From Latrodectus hesperus (Eukaryota > Arthropoda > Arachnida > Araneae > Theridiidae), in contig CM075857.1 in NCBI GenBank assembly GCA_037975125.1, positions 48,467,672 to 48,531,671 of the forward strand: 64,000 nt of DNA, in the 5' to 3' direction. Shown one piece after another: positions 58,752 through 64,000 of this stretch. Both the position numbers and the translations under genes were made by a program. The notes beneath the pieces are model-generated. The model made no database searches. It saw only the letters and a program-made list of their open reading frames with translations, and was not told the DNA's origin. Within the stretch, counting starts at the first letter, position 1. Each line of letters opens with the position of its first letter.

Positions 58752-59893
58752 TTACATTTTAAATATGATTTCTGGCATATGAATGCCACGGCTGGCCCGG
58801 ATGTAGTCTAATCTGGACGTCCAATTTTCGATGACTTTTTCCAACATTTGTGACCGTATATCATCAATAACACGGCGAATGTTGTCTTCCAAATGGTCAA
58901 GCGTTTGTGGCTTATCCGCATAGACCAATGACTTTACATAGCCCCACAGAAAATAGTCTAGCGGTATTAAGTCACATGATCTTGAAGGCCAAACAATACA
59001 CAGAAGGCCAAACAATACACCAAACAATACCAATACACAGATCCAAAACGTGAAATTAGGTGGTCACCAAACGTGTCTTTCAATAAATCGATTGTGGCAC
59101 GAGCTGTGTGACATGTTGCGCCGTCTTGTTGGAACCACAGCTCCTGGACATCATGATTGTTCAATTCATGAATGAAAAAGTTAGTAATCATGGCTCTATA
59201 CCGATCATCATTGACTGTAATGTTGTGGCCATCATCGTTTTTGAAGAAATACGGACCAATGATTCCACAAGCCCATAAACCGCACCAAACAGTCAGTTTT
59301 TCTGGATGTAACGGTGTTTCGACATACACTTGTGGATTAGCTTCATTCCAAATGCAGTTTTGTTTGTTGACGTAGCCATTCAACCAGAAGTGTGCTTCAT
59401 CGCTAAACAAAATTCGCTTATGAAAATCGGGAACAACGCCAATCTCGTTATGGGCCCATTTGATGAATCTACGCCTTGCTTGATAATCGTTTGGCTTAAA
59501 TTCTTGCACGAATTGGATTTTGTAAGCACGCAAACCAAAATCCTTCCGCAAAATCTTCCATAAAGTGGATGGACACAGATCCAATTCCTGTGCTCGATGG
59601 CGGATGGACACATTCGGGTCTTCCATAATGCTACGCTATACAGTAGCAATAGCTTCTTCTGTACGCACCGTACGGCGTCTCTGGGGATGCAAGTTATCAA
59701 TTAGAGTAAACGTGGCGCGAAAACGTTCCATTGTTAATCGAATTAACTGCTCTGATGGACGATTTTGTCGAAGATAAAATGGACGTAATGCGCGATACGT
59801 AATCCGCACAGAACCAATATTTTCGAAATAAAATTGCACAATTTGAAAGCGTTGTTCAGGCATGAGTTTATTCATGATGAATTGCCAAACCAA
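58752..59893 (-). pseudogene. Mariner-type transposase, two main breaks
   Basis: The frame opens at 59893 (a second in-frame ATG, MNKLMPEQRF, lies at 59875) with an N-terminal helix-turn-helix region. TAG at 59636-59638 stands where the frame otherwise continues as RSIMEDPNVSIRHRAQELDL. The core has ILFSDEAHFWLNGYVNKQN (first Asp) and WFQQDGATCHTAR (second Asp). A 41-bp insertion at 58991-59031 then shifts the frame. It resumes with WPSRSCDLIPLDYFLWGYVK and runs to the stop at 58752-58754. With the insertion discounted, about 36 residues separate the second Asp from the Asp of SCDL. This hints at a DD37D-like (maT) spacing rather than classic DD34D mariner, but I cannot settle the subfamily. 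Expected length is about 365 residues. Confidence 0.9.
58991..59031. repeat. 41-bp local duplication inside the transposase
   Basis: Copies of the AACAATACA word occur three times where a single AATACACAG is expected, and AAGGCCAAACAATACA occurs twice. Removing exactly 41 nt rejoins GAAGGCC to AATACACAGATCC and restores the frame, so slippage or templated repair generated it. Confidence 0.85.
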
Positions 59894-59988
59894 ACTGAGA
59901 ATAAATCAGTTGACAGCTGTTAAATCGGTCGCCATCTTGGAAAATAATGCCAACTTAAACTTCTATACCTTGAAAAAAACACCCTTTA

Positions 59989-64000
<4,012 letters not shown>

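Larger units (their letters stand above)
58649..59986 (-). mobile_element. Complete mariner-type transposon with TIRs
   Basis: The left end reads AAGGGTGTTTTTTTTCGAGG and continues TATAGAA-CTTTAA. The right end is the complement of AAGGGTGTTTTTTTCAAGG then TATAGAA-GTTTAA. The TIRs are about 32 bp with few mismatches. TA lies immediately outside both ends (58647-58648 and 59987-59988), as expected for Tc1/mariner target duplication. Length is 1338 bp with one transposase gene on the minus strand. This element is far better preserved than the mariner relict at 19.5 kb. Confidence 0.93.

Overview
This window looks like intergenic or intronic DNA from a large, AT-rich animal genome, most likely an arthropod and plausibly a spider or other arachnid. 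That placement is an inference. It rests on the strong AT bias, the many long (TA)n tracts, and the mix of Jockey-like and R1-like non-LTR retrotransposons, Tc1/mariner elements and tRNA-derived SINEs. No bacterial-style operons, rRNA or functional tRNA genes are visible, and no host protein-coding gene can be called with confidence. Nearly all recognisable coding sequence belongs to transposable elements, most of them broken.

Layout. 1-6.7 kb: gene-less AT-rich DNA with weak, duplicated coding-like traces near 4.7-5.4 kb. 6.7-8.1 kb: a (TA)n tract followed by a nearly perfect 1.2 kb inverted repeat (two ~0.57-0.6 kb arms, 27 nt loop). 8.1-15.6 kb: gene-less, with a (TA)n tract at the centre of a palindrome at 10.6 kb. 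15.6 kb: a tRNA-derived SINE. 17.3-18.1 kb: the decayed 3' end of a LINE. 19.5-20.0 kb: a mariner relict. 21.06-26.57 kb: a near full-length Jockey-like LINE with two ORFs, a 5' leader and a 3' tail, interrupted by several stops and frameshifts but keeping an open reverse transcriptase domain. 28.9-30.1 kb: an unrecognised decayed coding-like region on the minus strand. 31.3 kb: an isolated GC-richer exon-like segment. 32.15-33.54 kb: a complete but dead Tc1-type transposon inserted inside a (TA)n microsatellite. 39.2-42.57 kb: a young 5'-truncated R1-clade LINE with a perfect 16 bp target-site duplication and one frameshift. 45.6-46.2 kb: the LINE 3'-end family of 17.3 kb again, on the minus strand. 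46.5-50.2 kb: local tandem duplications. 52.1-52.4 kb: a second SINE on the minus strand sharing its 3' module with the 15.6 kb copy. 55.9-58.0 kb: compound (TA)/(TG)/(CA) microsatellites, two of them in mirrored orientation. 58.65-59.99 kb: a complete mariner-type transposon on the minus strand with terminal inverted repeats and TA flanks, broken by one stop and a 41 bp duplication. 60-64 kb: gene-less, with small repeats.

How the parts relate. The genes do not form a pathway. The window is a record of successive insertions: target-primed retrotransposition (two LINEs), TA-targeted cut-and-paste transposition (Tc1, mariner), SINE insertion (enzymatic partner not seen here), and microsatellite growth that often abuts the elements. 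The most unusual structure is the long hairpin at 6.8-8.0 kb, which could yield double-stranded RNA if transcribed. Alignments and motif calls were made by eye, and no database search was possible.
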